A stretch of 64,000 bases of DNA from Polytrichum commune (lineage: Eukaryota; Streptophyta; Polytrichopsida; Polytrichales; Polytrichaceae). Shown here in pieces: positions 1 to 9,926 of the stretch; positions within the stretch are counted from its first letter, which is position 1, and the number at the start of each line of letters is the position of its first letter. The translations under genes and the position numbers were made by a program. The DNA is taken from the NCBI GenBank assembly GCA_950295325.1, contig OX485804.1:39494001-39558000 (forward strand), read 5' to 3'. A model generated the notes under the pieces. It searched no databases. It was not told the origin of the DNA and saw only the letters and a program-made list of their open reading frames with translations.

Positions 1-29
1 TTTATGCATGATGCAAATTTGACGGGTGT

Positions 30-189
30 GATGGGCATTTGATAGGCATTTGACACACCAAAATGATTTGGACCCTCAATAAATTAGTATAGAATGCTCT
101 TTCATCAAACCTCCACACTACCTCTGATCATCCACTGATCTGAACATGGAAGGTGTCGTATGCATAACAACCAACTCCTGATCAAAAGT
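30..189. repeat. partial fold-back element (right arm) at the left edge
   Basis: CACACCAAAATGATTTGGAC, CAAACCTCCACACTACCTC and CAACCAACTCCTGATCAAAA match the right arm of the same family. Confidence 0.5.
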
Positions 190-415
190 CGTGTTGAGGT
201 AGAGGTTAACTCTATTACAACAAACATAAAAGTTGGTCATTTAAGAACCAACAAATATCAAGAACTTGATTACATGGTTTGTGTGGTGTCGGTTACACTG
301 ATTTGTGAAGTGGCCATATTCAAAGTGAAGTATTGAATACTAAACAAAAGAGAAATTCATAAGCAGCCAAAGAATGCTTGAAAGGCCTTGGGCTTGGGAT
401 CCATGAAACAGAAAC

Positions 416-564
416 TTGAGCTTTCAACATTCCTAAACAAACCTAACCCCATGAGGCAGCTTGGGATTTTGACCGAAAACTTATCACAGTTGTTCCACAT
501 GGGATCCATCCAGATGTTATGTAAGCTTGATAAACAGTTCAAGCTTGCAAGTTGAAAGCTCAAG
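416..564. repeat. inverted repeat with 14-bp perfect arms
   Basis: CTTGAGCTTTCAAC (416-429) and its complement GTTGAAAGCTCAAG (551-564) bracket about 120 bp. It is probably a short fold-back element; no TSD was identified. Confidence 0.45.
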
Positions 565-1379
565 TGTTGAGGGTGCTAAGTGAATGAGCATGTGTACAAG
601 GCTCCTTTTTATTTTCTTTGAGGTTTCAGCCTCTCAATTGTAGAACTCAGATTCAACACATTCTTGTCAGTCAAGTTCTCCTTCAAGACAGGACAAAGCT
701 GGAGGCAGGAGCATGATCCAAATACTGTTGAACACAAGGAAACTGATCCACGGACTTTGAGACCTTCATCGCATTACATAAATGGAGTACCACATCACAC
801 TTGCTGGTATGTCAACACCAGCTGCTTTGAATTCAACATCACAAAACCTGTAAGCCAACAAATTTGGGCTGCGTTAATTACCACTGTCCACTCAGGGACC
901 AGTGTTACATCACAACATGCATACAGAAGGTGAGATTCAACATCATACATGCAGGAGGAAACAGATAAATTCAGCAGTAATCCTTTGACATGACCTAATA
1001 TGCTCCAACTTACCCCTCAAACGGGGAAATTTGTTAAATACACGAAACCCATATGAAAAGCTAGGATTTGACACACCATTGACACGTTCCATATAGATGA
1101 GACTAAGTTATCTAGAAATGTATGTAAGAAACTACATAGAACTACAAAACCTAATTAAAACTCACTCTTGGGAGCTCACAGAGGGGGAGCTATCAACAAA
1201 GAGGGAGGTAGAGTGGGTGAATATGTAGTCATCCTAATGGAAAAGTTGTAGCAGGGTATAGAATCAGAGGGAGGGCGTTGGAATTGAGCCCAAAAAATGG
1301 AGCAAGCCTTGCTTGTAGAGTGTCTCCAAAACCCGATCGAGTAGCTACGCCTCCGTGTACCAACGATCTAGTGACATTG

Positions 1380-2230
1380 CCCAGGTTCAAGCCCGCTAGT
1401 GAACCGGTGAAAGTTCGGCACACCCCCTCCCTTTCAGGCCTGATGTGGAGGTCATCTTGCCAACACCAAAGTCATGCCTAGTCAAGGTGTTGTTGTGTAC
1501 CCAAGAAACAAAACAAAGAAAACGAAAGGAGGACGAGGTCACATGAAGAATGTGGATGAGCAGATGACCACGTTTTGCAACAATTAGAGAAATGCGGGTT
1601 TCTCAAATTTGTGCCTCCTCGGCCGAGTGGCTGCATCAAACAACGGGCGTGGAAGGAGATAAGGCATTGGATTGTACTCGTGAACCGATGAAAGTCCGGC
1701 GTATCCTCTTCCTTTTAGGAGCCAACTTGGACCTCGAATTGCCAACACCAACGTCTTGTTGGGTCAAGGTGCCATTGCGTACCAAAAAGAATATAAATAC
1801 AACATGACCTAAAAAACACGACAGGGGGGGGGGGCCAAGGAGAGAGAGAGAGGACGCTGGCCTGTTAGAGTTGGCATGAATTAGAGGTGCCTTTACTCAT
1901 TAGTGAATCCGAGGGGTCGGTGGTCGTCACCTGGGCCAAGCCCTGGAAATGGCAGGCGGCCAAGCTCTGGTTGTCGAATGATCAGTAGTCTTTAGGGCCT
2001 GACTTGGAGGTCATCTTGCCAACACCAAATTCTTGTCTGGTCAAAAGCGAAATGAAAAGAAAAAACGACCTGAAATAGACGAGCTGAGTGAGTGTTGAGA
2101 GAGAGAGAGAGAGACGGACAGAGAGACAGACAGGACATCGACGCCCGGCATTTTAAGGTTGGCATGAATACGAGACGCTTTGGCCCTGGGCATTGTCTCT
2201 ACTCGTATGTGAATCCGAGTCGTTGACGGG
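1380..2230. repeat. broken duplicate of the glucanase X8/GPI exon plus a thrice-repeated spacer
   Basis: Segments of the terminal exon (2232-2716) reappear just downstream of the gene. 1540-1670 parallels 2229-2400 (TCACATGAAG, GATGACC, CAATTAGAGAAAT, CTCGGCCGAGT, CATTGGATTG). 1907-1985 parallels 2423-2500 (GAGGGGTCGGTGGTCGTCAC, CTGGGCCA, GCAGGCGGCC). A spacer with TTGCCAACACCAA and TCTTG/TCATG occurs at about 1398-1505, 1680-1790 and 1995-2045. None is open over a useful length, so they are dead copies. Confidence 0.7.
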
Positions 2231-2231
2231 C

Positions 2232-4214
2232 TCACATGAAGGATGAACGGATGACCGCGGTTACAGCAATTAGAGAAATTAGGATTCTCAAAGCGTTGCC
2301 CCCAGCTCGGCCGAGTAACCTGCCAGATGCTGAGGATTTGGATGTGCCGGATCCTGTAGATGCCGAGGTTGGAGACAACAAGACATTGGATTGCACGCCC
2401 ACCACGAACTTGCAGGTCCCGACCGAGGGGTCGGTGGTCGTCACCTGGGCCAGGCCTTGGAAATCGCAGGCGGCCGAGCTCTGGTTGTTGAATTGGTAGT
2501 AATTGTTGAAGGCGTACGACGCGTTGGCTTGCACGGATAAGCTACTGCAGGAGCCTCCAGGGAGTAAGGGGGTGCAATCCCCATGCTGGCAGGCGTAATC
2601 CACGTTGGCCGGCAACAGGGTTAGGTCGGCAGTGGGGTTCACCACACACCACTGGTTGGAGAAGTAGGGCACATTCTGGGCCGCCACCAGCTTCGTCTGC
2701 GTACCACTGGCTCCACCTGCAACATCCGATCAAATCCATATGCTGCAGCTGGTCATGAAAAAGGAAAGAAAGAAAGGAGAGACCTATGTTTGCCCACATG
2801 CTACTGCCTCAATCAGGAGACGGACTCTTTCTAACCGCCGTAACCAGCGCAGCTCGATCTTCCGTTGCCTCAATTAAGAGATGGACTCTCTTTAACGGCC
2901 GTAACCAGGGCAACTTGATCGTTCGTTGCCTCGGGAGACAGGGAATTATCGCATACGAGCATACCTCTCATCCATCCAGTTTCAAAACTTGGCCCCTAGA
3001 GGTTTGTTGCCGATTCATCTCAAATGACTTGCCTCTATCTAATTCAGGGTCTTTAAGGCCAATACCGGTGTTGAATAGACGAAAAAAAAAGCAACCTCCG
3101 GGATGCATTTTATTTCAGGGCTTTTACGTTGGATGAAAGAGATAATTATGCTCGTATGCAATAATCCCCTCTCTTCGTTGCCTCAATTGAGAAATGGGCT
3201 CTTTCTAACGGCCGTAACCATGACAACTCGATCGTGAGTTGCTTCAATTAAGAGATGGGCGCTTTGTAATGGCCGTAACCCAGGCCAACTTCATCGTCCG
3301 TTGCCTCAATAAAGTTGTGGGTATTGACAGCCTAGCAGGGAAGAAACAATGGACAACGAGTTGACCTGGTGACACCCACAATGCTTGGGTAGACTATATT
3401 GGGTTCTAGTAATATGGGTCGGTGGAAAATGGAATTCACACCACTCGCAAGGCAGAGATGAACCTCCAACCAGTGAAGCTCATGGATTGTTGCTTGGTGG
3501 TCATGATATCGTTGGATTTTCTCTTAGGTTTTTGAGGAACCTTGTGGAGTAGAAGGGTCATCCGTATCCACAAGGGAGTATCCACCATGGGAACAAACAG
3601 AAGGGCTCAAGAACAAGTAGAAGGGTCTAGGAACGCATGGGTTTTACGCCTGAGAAGGGTTTCTTGAGTCGGGAACTTGGGCTCCCATCCTTATTCCAGG
3701 ACCCTCTAATCCAGGTTGACAGAAATTAGTTTAGGGATATCGTAAGTGAAGACCGATCCATCGTAATTGAAGACGCCCTAGTCGAGCTCAAAGGGGCCGG
3801 GCCGGGTGATATGCTCACGTAATTAGCTACCGTAATTTCCATCATTCTGAGATGTGAACATCATTTAAAGTGAGGTAGATGTGCTTCACTGTGCAGTTCA
3901 CCTAGATTAATTTGGGGACACTTCAGGTGGAGGGTATAAATGTCAAGATGAATCAGCCATAAACCCCACGGATTCTAATTAGCCCTTGACATAGACAGAC
4001 ATGCAGACATTCCTGTAAGGTCCAGAGTGTATTCATCGATCCAATATGATTGATCATATGACATTTTGTTATTGAGGCCGATGTGCTTGAATGTGGGGTT
4101 CACCTAAGAAATTACTTCCTGATGGAAATTAACTTGGAATGAATCAGGCATAATGTAAGTAGGGGGTAGGTGTTAATTACCAGACCTCTTGGCTTCTACG
4201 AATGTACTAATTGG

Positions 4215-4249
<35 letters not shown>

Positions 4250-7200
4250 GTAAAACATTAATTAAGTACCTGTGAGGTCCAGTGTATATTTGACGGATCC
4301 GTCGTAATTGAACACACCCCAATGACGCTCGAACGGCCCGGGCAGGATGCTCTTGGCGTCCTCGTCCAGGAGGCTGAACAGGTAGCCCTCGATCTTCACT
4401 CCGGGTCGCAACGGCGTCCCCGTCCCGCTCTCCAAGTGGTTCACCAGCTGCTGATTAAATTTCTGCGACAAGGTGATATTCGCATACGGCGTCCCATCCG
4501 TCGGCCACCCGATTTCACCCACCACCACCTGCATGTTGGGGTACCCTGCCGCACTCAACGCGCTCACCAGCCCGTCGTAGCTCGCGTCAAACACGTTCGA
4601 GTACACGCGCGTGCCGTCCATGATTGGGTACGCGTAGCCCTCGAAAAACGCGAAGTCGAGCGGGAAATTGGTCCCGAGCACGAGGCTCAGAAATGGATAC
4701 AAATTCACCACGAACGGCGCGCCCGTGCTGTCGAGGAACGCCGCGATTTGGAGCATCAGCGGTGCGAGATCGGTCCGGAACGTCGCCTGAGACGGCAGGG
4801 TCGCGCTGCTCAGGATGTCTGCGTTGCAGGGCATCACTGCCTTCACCGTGTCTGCGTGTCCTGCGGCTTGTAAGGCAGCTTGCACATTTTTTAAGGCCGG
4901 GAGCGCTACGTCTTGGTACTTCCCGGCATAGCCATTCAGGAAAGGCTCATTCCCCACAGCCGCGTACCTGCAACACATACATACATAACCCTAGTCTTCA
5001 TCAACATCCAGTTCCTGCATTTGCAAACTCATCCCTAGTATCTCCTCCCATGGAAATTCATCAGTCTGTCCAGAAGATTGTTGGAATTATCATACAAAAT
5101 TGGCAGTCACTCTCTGGAAGACAAGTCCAGCTGCAGGACCTAGGCTGACCGAAATACTATCATCATCCAGCTCTTGGAAACTCTGTAACAAGTTCTTTTT
5201 CAATACATCTCTCATCTACTACATTATGTAACTGATTTTAGTGTGGATAATATTGATGTACTGCCATCATCACCGTTCAGCTCCTCCTCTTGCAAACTCT
5301 ATGGAGATTTATCAGTCCATTCAGAAGCTTTGTTGGAAATAGAATGCAAAATTGGCAGTCACTCTCTGACACAGAACTCCAGCTACAGGAGCTAGGCTTC
5401 AAATTCCATTATCATCCAGCTCTGGGAAATTCTGTCGCCAATCTTTTTTTCGAGACATTAATATCCGACTGCTCGTGCAAACTCTTCTCTTTAGTCTGTC
5501 CAAAAGATTGTTGGAATTAGAACTTCTCACTACATACTATCATCATCCAGCTCGTGCAAATACTCTCTCGTCCCATCAACAATAAGTTAGGCGTTTCCCA
5601 TACACTTCACTTCCACCACTGACACATGGAAAGCCATACAATATGTTGAGAATCTTGTTGTAATTAGCATCAAAATTGGCAATCACTCTCTGAAAGAAAT
5701 TCCCTCTCCAGCTCCCATCAACAATAGGTGTCTTCCATAGAATCTTCTACCACTCGCATCGGTGTCGATGCAGATCAGCACTCATGGCAGGAAATCCAAT
5801 CTGTCCATATTAAGCTTGTTGACATTTGCCATTCTCTTGCGCTCAGGTTTTGTCAGGTGGCAACCCCAGTCCCGTAATTAAGTAGCAAATTGTCCTCGAT
5901 ATTAAAGACTGGTGAAGATTAATTGTCGGTTCGAACAGAAGCTCAAGAAGCCTGTATGCCAATAGGAGCCGGCCTTACCAATCGACGATGTTTTTACGGA
6001 GGAAAAGCCAATAACAAAACGTTTCATGTTTTTGATGTGGTTTTGCCGACGAAGAATAATCTAGTTTGTTATCACCAATCTCTTTTACCACGATATTGCC
6101 GATTTTGTGTAGGCTTCACCTTCAAGTTGAGGATCAAATAAAAAAAGCAGTGACCAGCCTTGAGACAAAGCTCACCATCCGAGGCAAATGGAAGGACTCA
6201 AATTCCTTTAGTGCCTTGGCCCACCAAACTCGGTGCAAGTTTGGGCTGGAGCCCAAGTTGTGTGTAGCAACCCCATAAACAGTAGCAAATTGTGTGCAAG
6301 CTAGTTTTATCCTCGAGTTTAATCAAAGGCTGTAGTGAAGATTGATTTGTGGGTTTCAACTTGAAGATCGAACCAAACAAGCATGAAGCAACCTGAGACA
6401 AAGCTCACCATCTGACGCACATGGAAGGGCTCAAAGTTCCTCTTTGGCCCATCAAAACTCAGTGCAAGCTGGAGCTGGACCTCGAGTTGTGTGTGGGCAA
6501 CCTCATATACAGTACACTAAACACCTGATTTAGTGTGGCAGTAATGGCGTGCCAGGAGTGGTGGTCATGACATGTCATGTAGGGCACCCTAATTAATTCC
6601 CACCCGGTGATTTCCAGGGAATCAATGTGGGCACCACCAAATCAGATGATGTTTTAGTGTAGCAAATCAATGATCGGGGAGAACCGGCAGTTAGTTACAG
6701 ATGAACCGGTTGAGTTTGAGAAATAACCGGTTGAAGTTCAGGACTGCAGGAAAATTACCGATCATTTTGGAAGAATGTGTAGAATATACCCCAATTTAAT
6801 AAAGAAAAACCGGAGGATGTCAACATGTAACCGGTTGGACTTGCAAACACTAGGATCTCAACCGATTATGCCCAAAAATCTCCCCGATCATTGTAGCAAA
6901 TTGTGCAAGAAAAATATAATTTGTGGTATGGTGAAGGAGATTAATGACGATAAATTGTGTGGGATTGCTATATAAAATAATAAGGGGACATTCATGATTA
7001 ACTTACTTGATATTGACGCCACTGCTGCCACCTCCCAGGTACTGGGTCACGTTTTCCTTAACCCAAGCGGCAGCGGCATCCGCACTCCCTGCCAGTGCGG
7101 CCAGCATCTCGTTAGGGGCGGCCACCATGACCTCGATGTTGGTCCCTGCCATGGACCCAATGATAAGGGGATCTGCATCGAACAGCTTCACCTTGTTCAA

Positions 7201-7395
7201 GTTGTTGTCCTTAAGCAGCCCCACCACCACCGATGTGGGAAGGGGGTTGTAAGAAATAGTCCCCCAGTTCACCCCCACCGCTTCCACTGCCTCCCATGAC
7301 CCTATTGCTGTCCCCAGGACCACCATTCCCATAGCCAATAACCCTACCTGCACCATTCCCAAATCTGTCCAGCCTATCCTTCTTGATCTCGCCAT
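2232..7395 (-). CDS. GPI-anchored glucan endo-1,3-beta-glucosidase, GH17 plus X8 (CBM43) domain
   Basis: Three exons (7007-7395, 4270-4967, 2232-2716) join in frame at GT-AG sites to give 523 aa plus stop. Residues 1-40 form a secretory signal. The GH17 domain starts at the GVNWG motif (residue 41). The expected proton donor is E137 in AVGNEPF, whose codon context spans the first splice, and the nucleophile is E281 in VVVGEIGWP. The X8 domain runs from about W385 to 470 with six cysteines (386, 405, 410, 419, 446, 464). A Ser/Gly-rich linker and hydrophobic tail after 480 look like a GPI signal. The family hydrolyses callose-type glucan at the wall or plasmodesmata, and X8 binds the glucan. 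The closest recognisable clade is the plant GH17-X8-GPI group. Both introns and both flanks carry repeats. I see no lesion, so the gene looks functional; substrate and location are inferred from the family. Confidence 0.93.
2806..3330. repeat. minisatellite of about 61-63 bp in glucanase intron 2, split by a MITE
   Basis: Units at 2806, 2867, 3180, 3242 and 3302 read CGTTGCCTCAATTAAGAGAT, GGGCTCTTTCTAACGGCCGT and AACCAGGGCAACTCGATCGT with variation. A 228-bp MITE (2941-3168) divides the array. Confidence 0.7.
2941..3168. mobile_element. MITE with GGGATTATTGCATACGAGCATA ends, copy 1
   Basis: The left end (GGGAATTATCGCATACGAGC, then ATACCTCTCATCC) pairs with the right end (GGATGAAAGAGATAATTATG, then CTCGTATGCAATAATCCC). 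It interrupts a minisatellite in intron 2 of the glucanase gene. A related copy is at 47152-47373. Confidence 0.65.
4215..4250 (+). repeat. CAGA microsatellite
   Basis: About nine CAGA units, one interrupted by CAAA, close to the donor site of the glucanase second exon. Confidence 0.85.
4990..5760. repeat. degenerate tandem repeat in glucanase intron 1
   Basis: Units near 5010, 5280, 5480 and 5640 share TGCAAACTC, TCAGTCTGTCCAGAAG, TTGTTGGAATTA, AAATTGGCAGTCACTCTCTG and ATCATCCAGCTC. The period is irregular at 150-270 bp. Confidence 0.65.
5855..6510. repeat. second tandem duplication in glucanase intron 1
   Basis: GGCAACCCCA-CAGTAGCAAATTGT, TGGTGAAGATTAAT, GAGACAAAGCTCACCATC, ATGGAAGG-CTCAAA and GTTGTGTGTAGCAACC recur with a period of about 240-400 bp; units start near 5867, 6145 and 6380. 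Confidence 0.6.
6512..6662. mobile_element. TIR element with CTACACTAAA ends, copy 1
   Basis: Left end GTACACTAAACACCTGATTT is the complement of the right end AAATCAGATGATGTTTTAGTGTAG with small gaps. No coding sequence. The hAT MITE inserted at its right edge. A second copy lies at 50368-50549. Confidence 0.65.
6668..6893 (+). mobile_element. hAT-type MITE, 226 bp, perfect TIR and TSD
   Basis: The ends are perfect 15-bp inverted repeats, CAATGATCGGGGAGA and its complement. The flanks are an identical 8-bp duplication TAGCAAAT at 6660-6667 and 6894-6901, diagnostic of hAT-superfamily insertion. The interior has several AACCGGTT motifs and no coding capacity. It lies in intron 1 of the glucanase gene and abuts the end of another inverted-repeat element. 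Confidence 0.9.
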
Positions 7396-7462
7396 AGCCT
7401 CGACCTAACCAACCTTGGGGGGTGCGAGGGGTTAAGGTTCACTCGGACTCCCTAACTAATAT

Positions 7463-8260
7463 AAACATGCAGTCTTCCGAACTTGGATTTTTATCCTTGC
7501 AGCTCCAATACATGAGCTGAATATTCTAGCTTCATCACACCCTACAGTGTTGAGTTTGAGTTTTCCCCTAACCTTCTTTAGAGCATGCAGCCCCTTCAGA
7601 GTACCTAAACATGCAGAATTCCAAGCTGGGCTTATTTTGCTTGCTCCAATGCACCTGATTCTAGCTTCATCGCACCCTAACGTGCTGAGTTTGAGTTGTC
7701 CCTAAACTTCTTGGGGGCAGGCAGCTCGCTCCTTCAGAGAACCTAAACATACAATATTCCAAGCGGGGTTTTTTAGGCTTGCAGCTCCAATACTTGAGCT
7801 GAGAATACTAGCTTCATCACACCATCCATCAAGTGTTCAGTTGTCCCTAAACTACTATTTACTTTTTCTTTCCTTTTTGCGCTCTAGCTGAAGAGAATCG
7901 GTTGGGTTGGGCTAGACTTGCAGCCTAAAATGGGGCTTATGCTTGCTCGCTCGCTCCCAAACATGCAATATTCCAAACTGGGGACTAGGCTTATGCTTGC
8001 TCCAATACATCAGCTGATTCTGGCTTCATCACACCCTAAACTGTAGAGGTTGAGTTGTCCATAACATTCTTGAAGGTAGCTACTTTGGAGCTCATAATAC
8101 TTGCTCCAATGCACCTAGCTGACTCTAAAAGAGCTTCACCATACCCTAAATATGCAATATATTTTGTTCCCAAATGGACTAGCTAGACTGCTTGCTCCAA
8201 TGCAGCCAATTCTACCTTCCTCACACCCTGGAGTGCTTAGTGGATGTCCCTTGAGGGAAA
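7463..8260. repeat. five-unit degenerate tandem repeat upstream of the glucanase start
   Basis: Units start at about 7463, 7607, 7745, 7959 and 8148 (periods 138-214 bp). Each contains AAACATGCA-like starts, CTTGCTCCAATGCA or GCAGCTCCAATAC, CTAGCTTCATCACACCCT and GAGTTGTCCCTAAAC. As the gene is on the minus strand, this is its promoter region. A TATA-like TTTATATTAG (minus strand, about 7456-7465) lies in the unit nearest the gene. Confidence 0.75.
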
Positions 8261-9109
8261 CGGGTTGGGTGATTCTTCATGACGGCAACATTGATCATCA
8301 CCTCCAGTTATTAGCCTTGTAGTAATCTCACCCTCCTGCAGCCAGCCTTGTTATAGCCAGAAGGGAGCGCTCTTCAGCATCTCTGCACCCTCATATGCAA
8401 CCGGCACATGGAAAAACCTGCACAACGGAAAGCTGAGTTGTCTTATCAAAGTAATATCTAGTACTACTAACACTACTTAAAGTTGATGAAACACTGCAAT
8501 ATCAAACAGCTGCTTGTCTTCCCTGCCAGTACCCTGTATATTAGACCGGCAGCTGGATACAGACTGGAAATCTTTGTGATTGATCCAGACTAACCTCGCT
8601 GAATGATCATGTGCAAAGAGAGGGACAGACACGACGGCATTCAAGCTTCTCTAACTTGGTCCTCTTCTCTTCTGTTGGGCTGATGCGAACTTCTGGGTTC
8701 CCTTCTGCTGCAGCTCCCCAGCCTGGATGCAAATAATTAGAAGCAGCCGCGAGGTCGCCGTCCGGAGGATGGAGAGCGATGCTCTGGGCCGGTTGTGCCG
8801 TACCTGGTCGGCGACTGAAGGTAGGTGGCATAAGGCTCCGAGCGACTCCTGATGAGTCGCCTGACTGATGCAGGCTTTCCTTTCAGCTTCCGGTCAGGCA
8901 TCTCTCTCTCTCTCTCTGGCAGTGTCCGGGGAGATTTTTGGGCATAAAGCATGTGGGTGTTATTTGGTTCGTCTTCATGTTCTCCAACTTCTACCGATTA
9001 GATTTACACAACAAAACTACGGTGAAACATTTATGCAGAAACCGGATTGGAAATCGACCTCCCGTCCCTTGATTTAGTTATGGTTATCCAAAATGCATGT
9101 TAGTTGATT
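8261..9109. other. no gene recognised, upstream of glucanase repeat
   Basis: Moderately GC-rich at 8620-8940 with a short CT run (about 8900-8918). Overlapping short open frames have no recognisable motif. Confidence 0.5.
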
Positions 9110-9284
9110 TCTTAACTAGATACATAAGTCCTTCCAATTACATTCACTATTCAATGTAGAGCACCTCTTAATAGTTGAAGATTTAGTCCAATCTCTTTTA
9201 AACATGTGTCTTTATGATATTTGCTCGTTGATCTTCATTGAACCACATACAAATCAAACATAAGAGTCCAATCAAAGAAACGAG
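9110..9284 (-). repeat. CACCTATATTTGAG interspersed repeat, partial
   Basis: CCAATCTCTTTTAAACATGTG, TCATTGAACCACATACAAAT and AAACATAAGAGTCC follow the minus-strand consensus. It directly precedes an eroded hAT MITE. Confidence 0.45.
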
Positions 9285-9491
9285 CCACTTCAGATCCATT
9301 TTACCTTAATCAGTCGAGGTCCTAGTGTTCCCAACACCAACTGGCTACATGCTGATATCTTTAGGTTTCTTAATTAAATTGGAGTATATTCCAGAAATTC
9401 CTCTAAAATGATCAGTAAGTTTCCTGAAGTCTTGAACTTCAAACTCAGCCGGTTCATCTATAATGAGCAGCTGGTTCTCCCGCATTCATTG
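9285..9491 (-). mobile_element. hAT-type MITE, fourth copy, eroded
   Basis: The internal sequence follows the 9701-9926 copy (GTCCTAGTGTT, AAATTGGAGTATATTCCAGA, CCTCTAAAATGATCA, GGTTCTCCC) and ends in CATTCATTG. The left TIR is eroded and no target duplication is left. The left boundary is approximate. Confidence 0.6.
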
Positions 9492-9700
9492 CTCTCTGGG
9501 GTTCTTACTTGCTTTCACCTTCCTGATCCTGGATAGTAGTTGGGCCGATTGCTCCTCAGACGCAAAGATCGGGTCACACACTTGGCCATGAAGTCATTCC
9601 TTGGCTTGTAATTGGAGCGAAGATCCCCATCCGCCGCGGGATCGAATGTTGTCCCACAATTATAATAATCGCTGCCGATATTGTTGCAATCAGTGCCCAT

Positions 9701-9926
9701 CAGTGATGGGGGAGATTTTTGGGCATAATCGGTTGAGATCCTAGTGTTTGCAAGTCCAACCGGTTACCTGTTGACATCCTCCAGTTTTCCTTTATTAAAT
9801 TGGGGTATATTCCATAAATTCCTCTAAAATGATCACTAATTCTCCTGCAGTCTTGAGCTTTAACCGGTTATTTTTCAAACTCCACCGGTTCATCTGTAAC
9901 TAAATGCCGGTTCTCCCCGATCATAG
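9701..9926 (-). mobile_element. hAT-type MITE, second copy, 226 bp
   Basis: Same family as the 6668-6893 element in the opposite orientation and of identical length. Ends are CAGTGATGGGGGAGA and TCTCCCCGATCATAG, flanked by GTGCCCAT (9693-9700) and GTTCCCAT (9927-9934), an 8-bp target duplication with one mismatch. Confidence 0.88.

Noticed and set aside
1370-1420. GGTTCAAGCCC as a tRNA/SINE B-box in the repeated spacer
   Set aside because: No convincing A-box upstream, and the other spacer copies do not keep the motif.
9515-9700. Small Cys/Asn-rich ORF beside the hAT MITE
   Set aside because: No recognisable family, and it cannot be extended across the MITE in frame with confidence.
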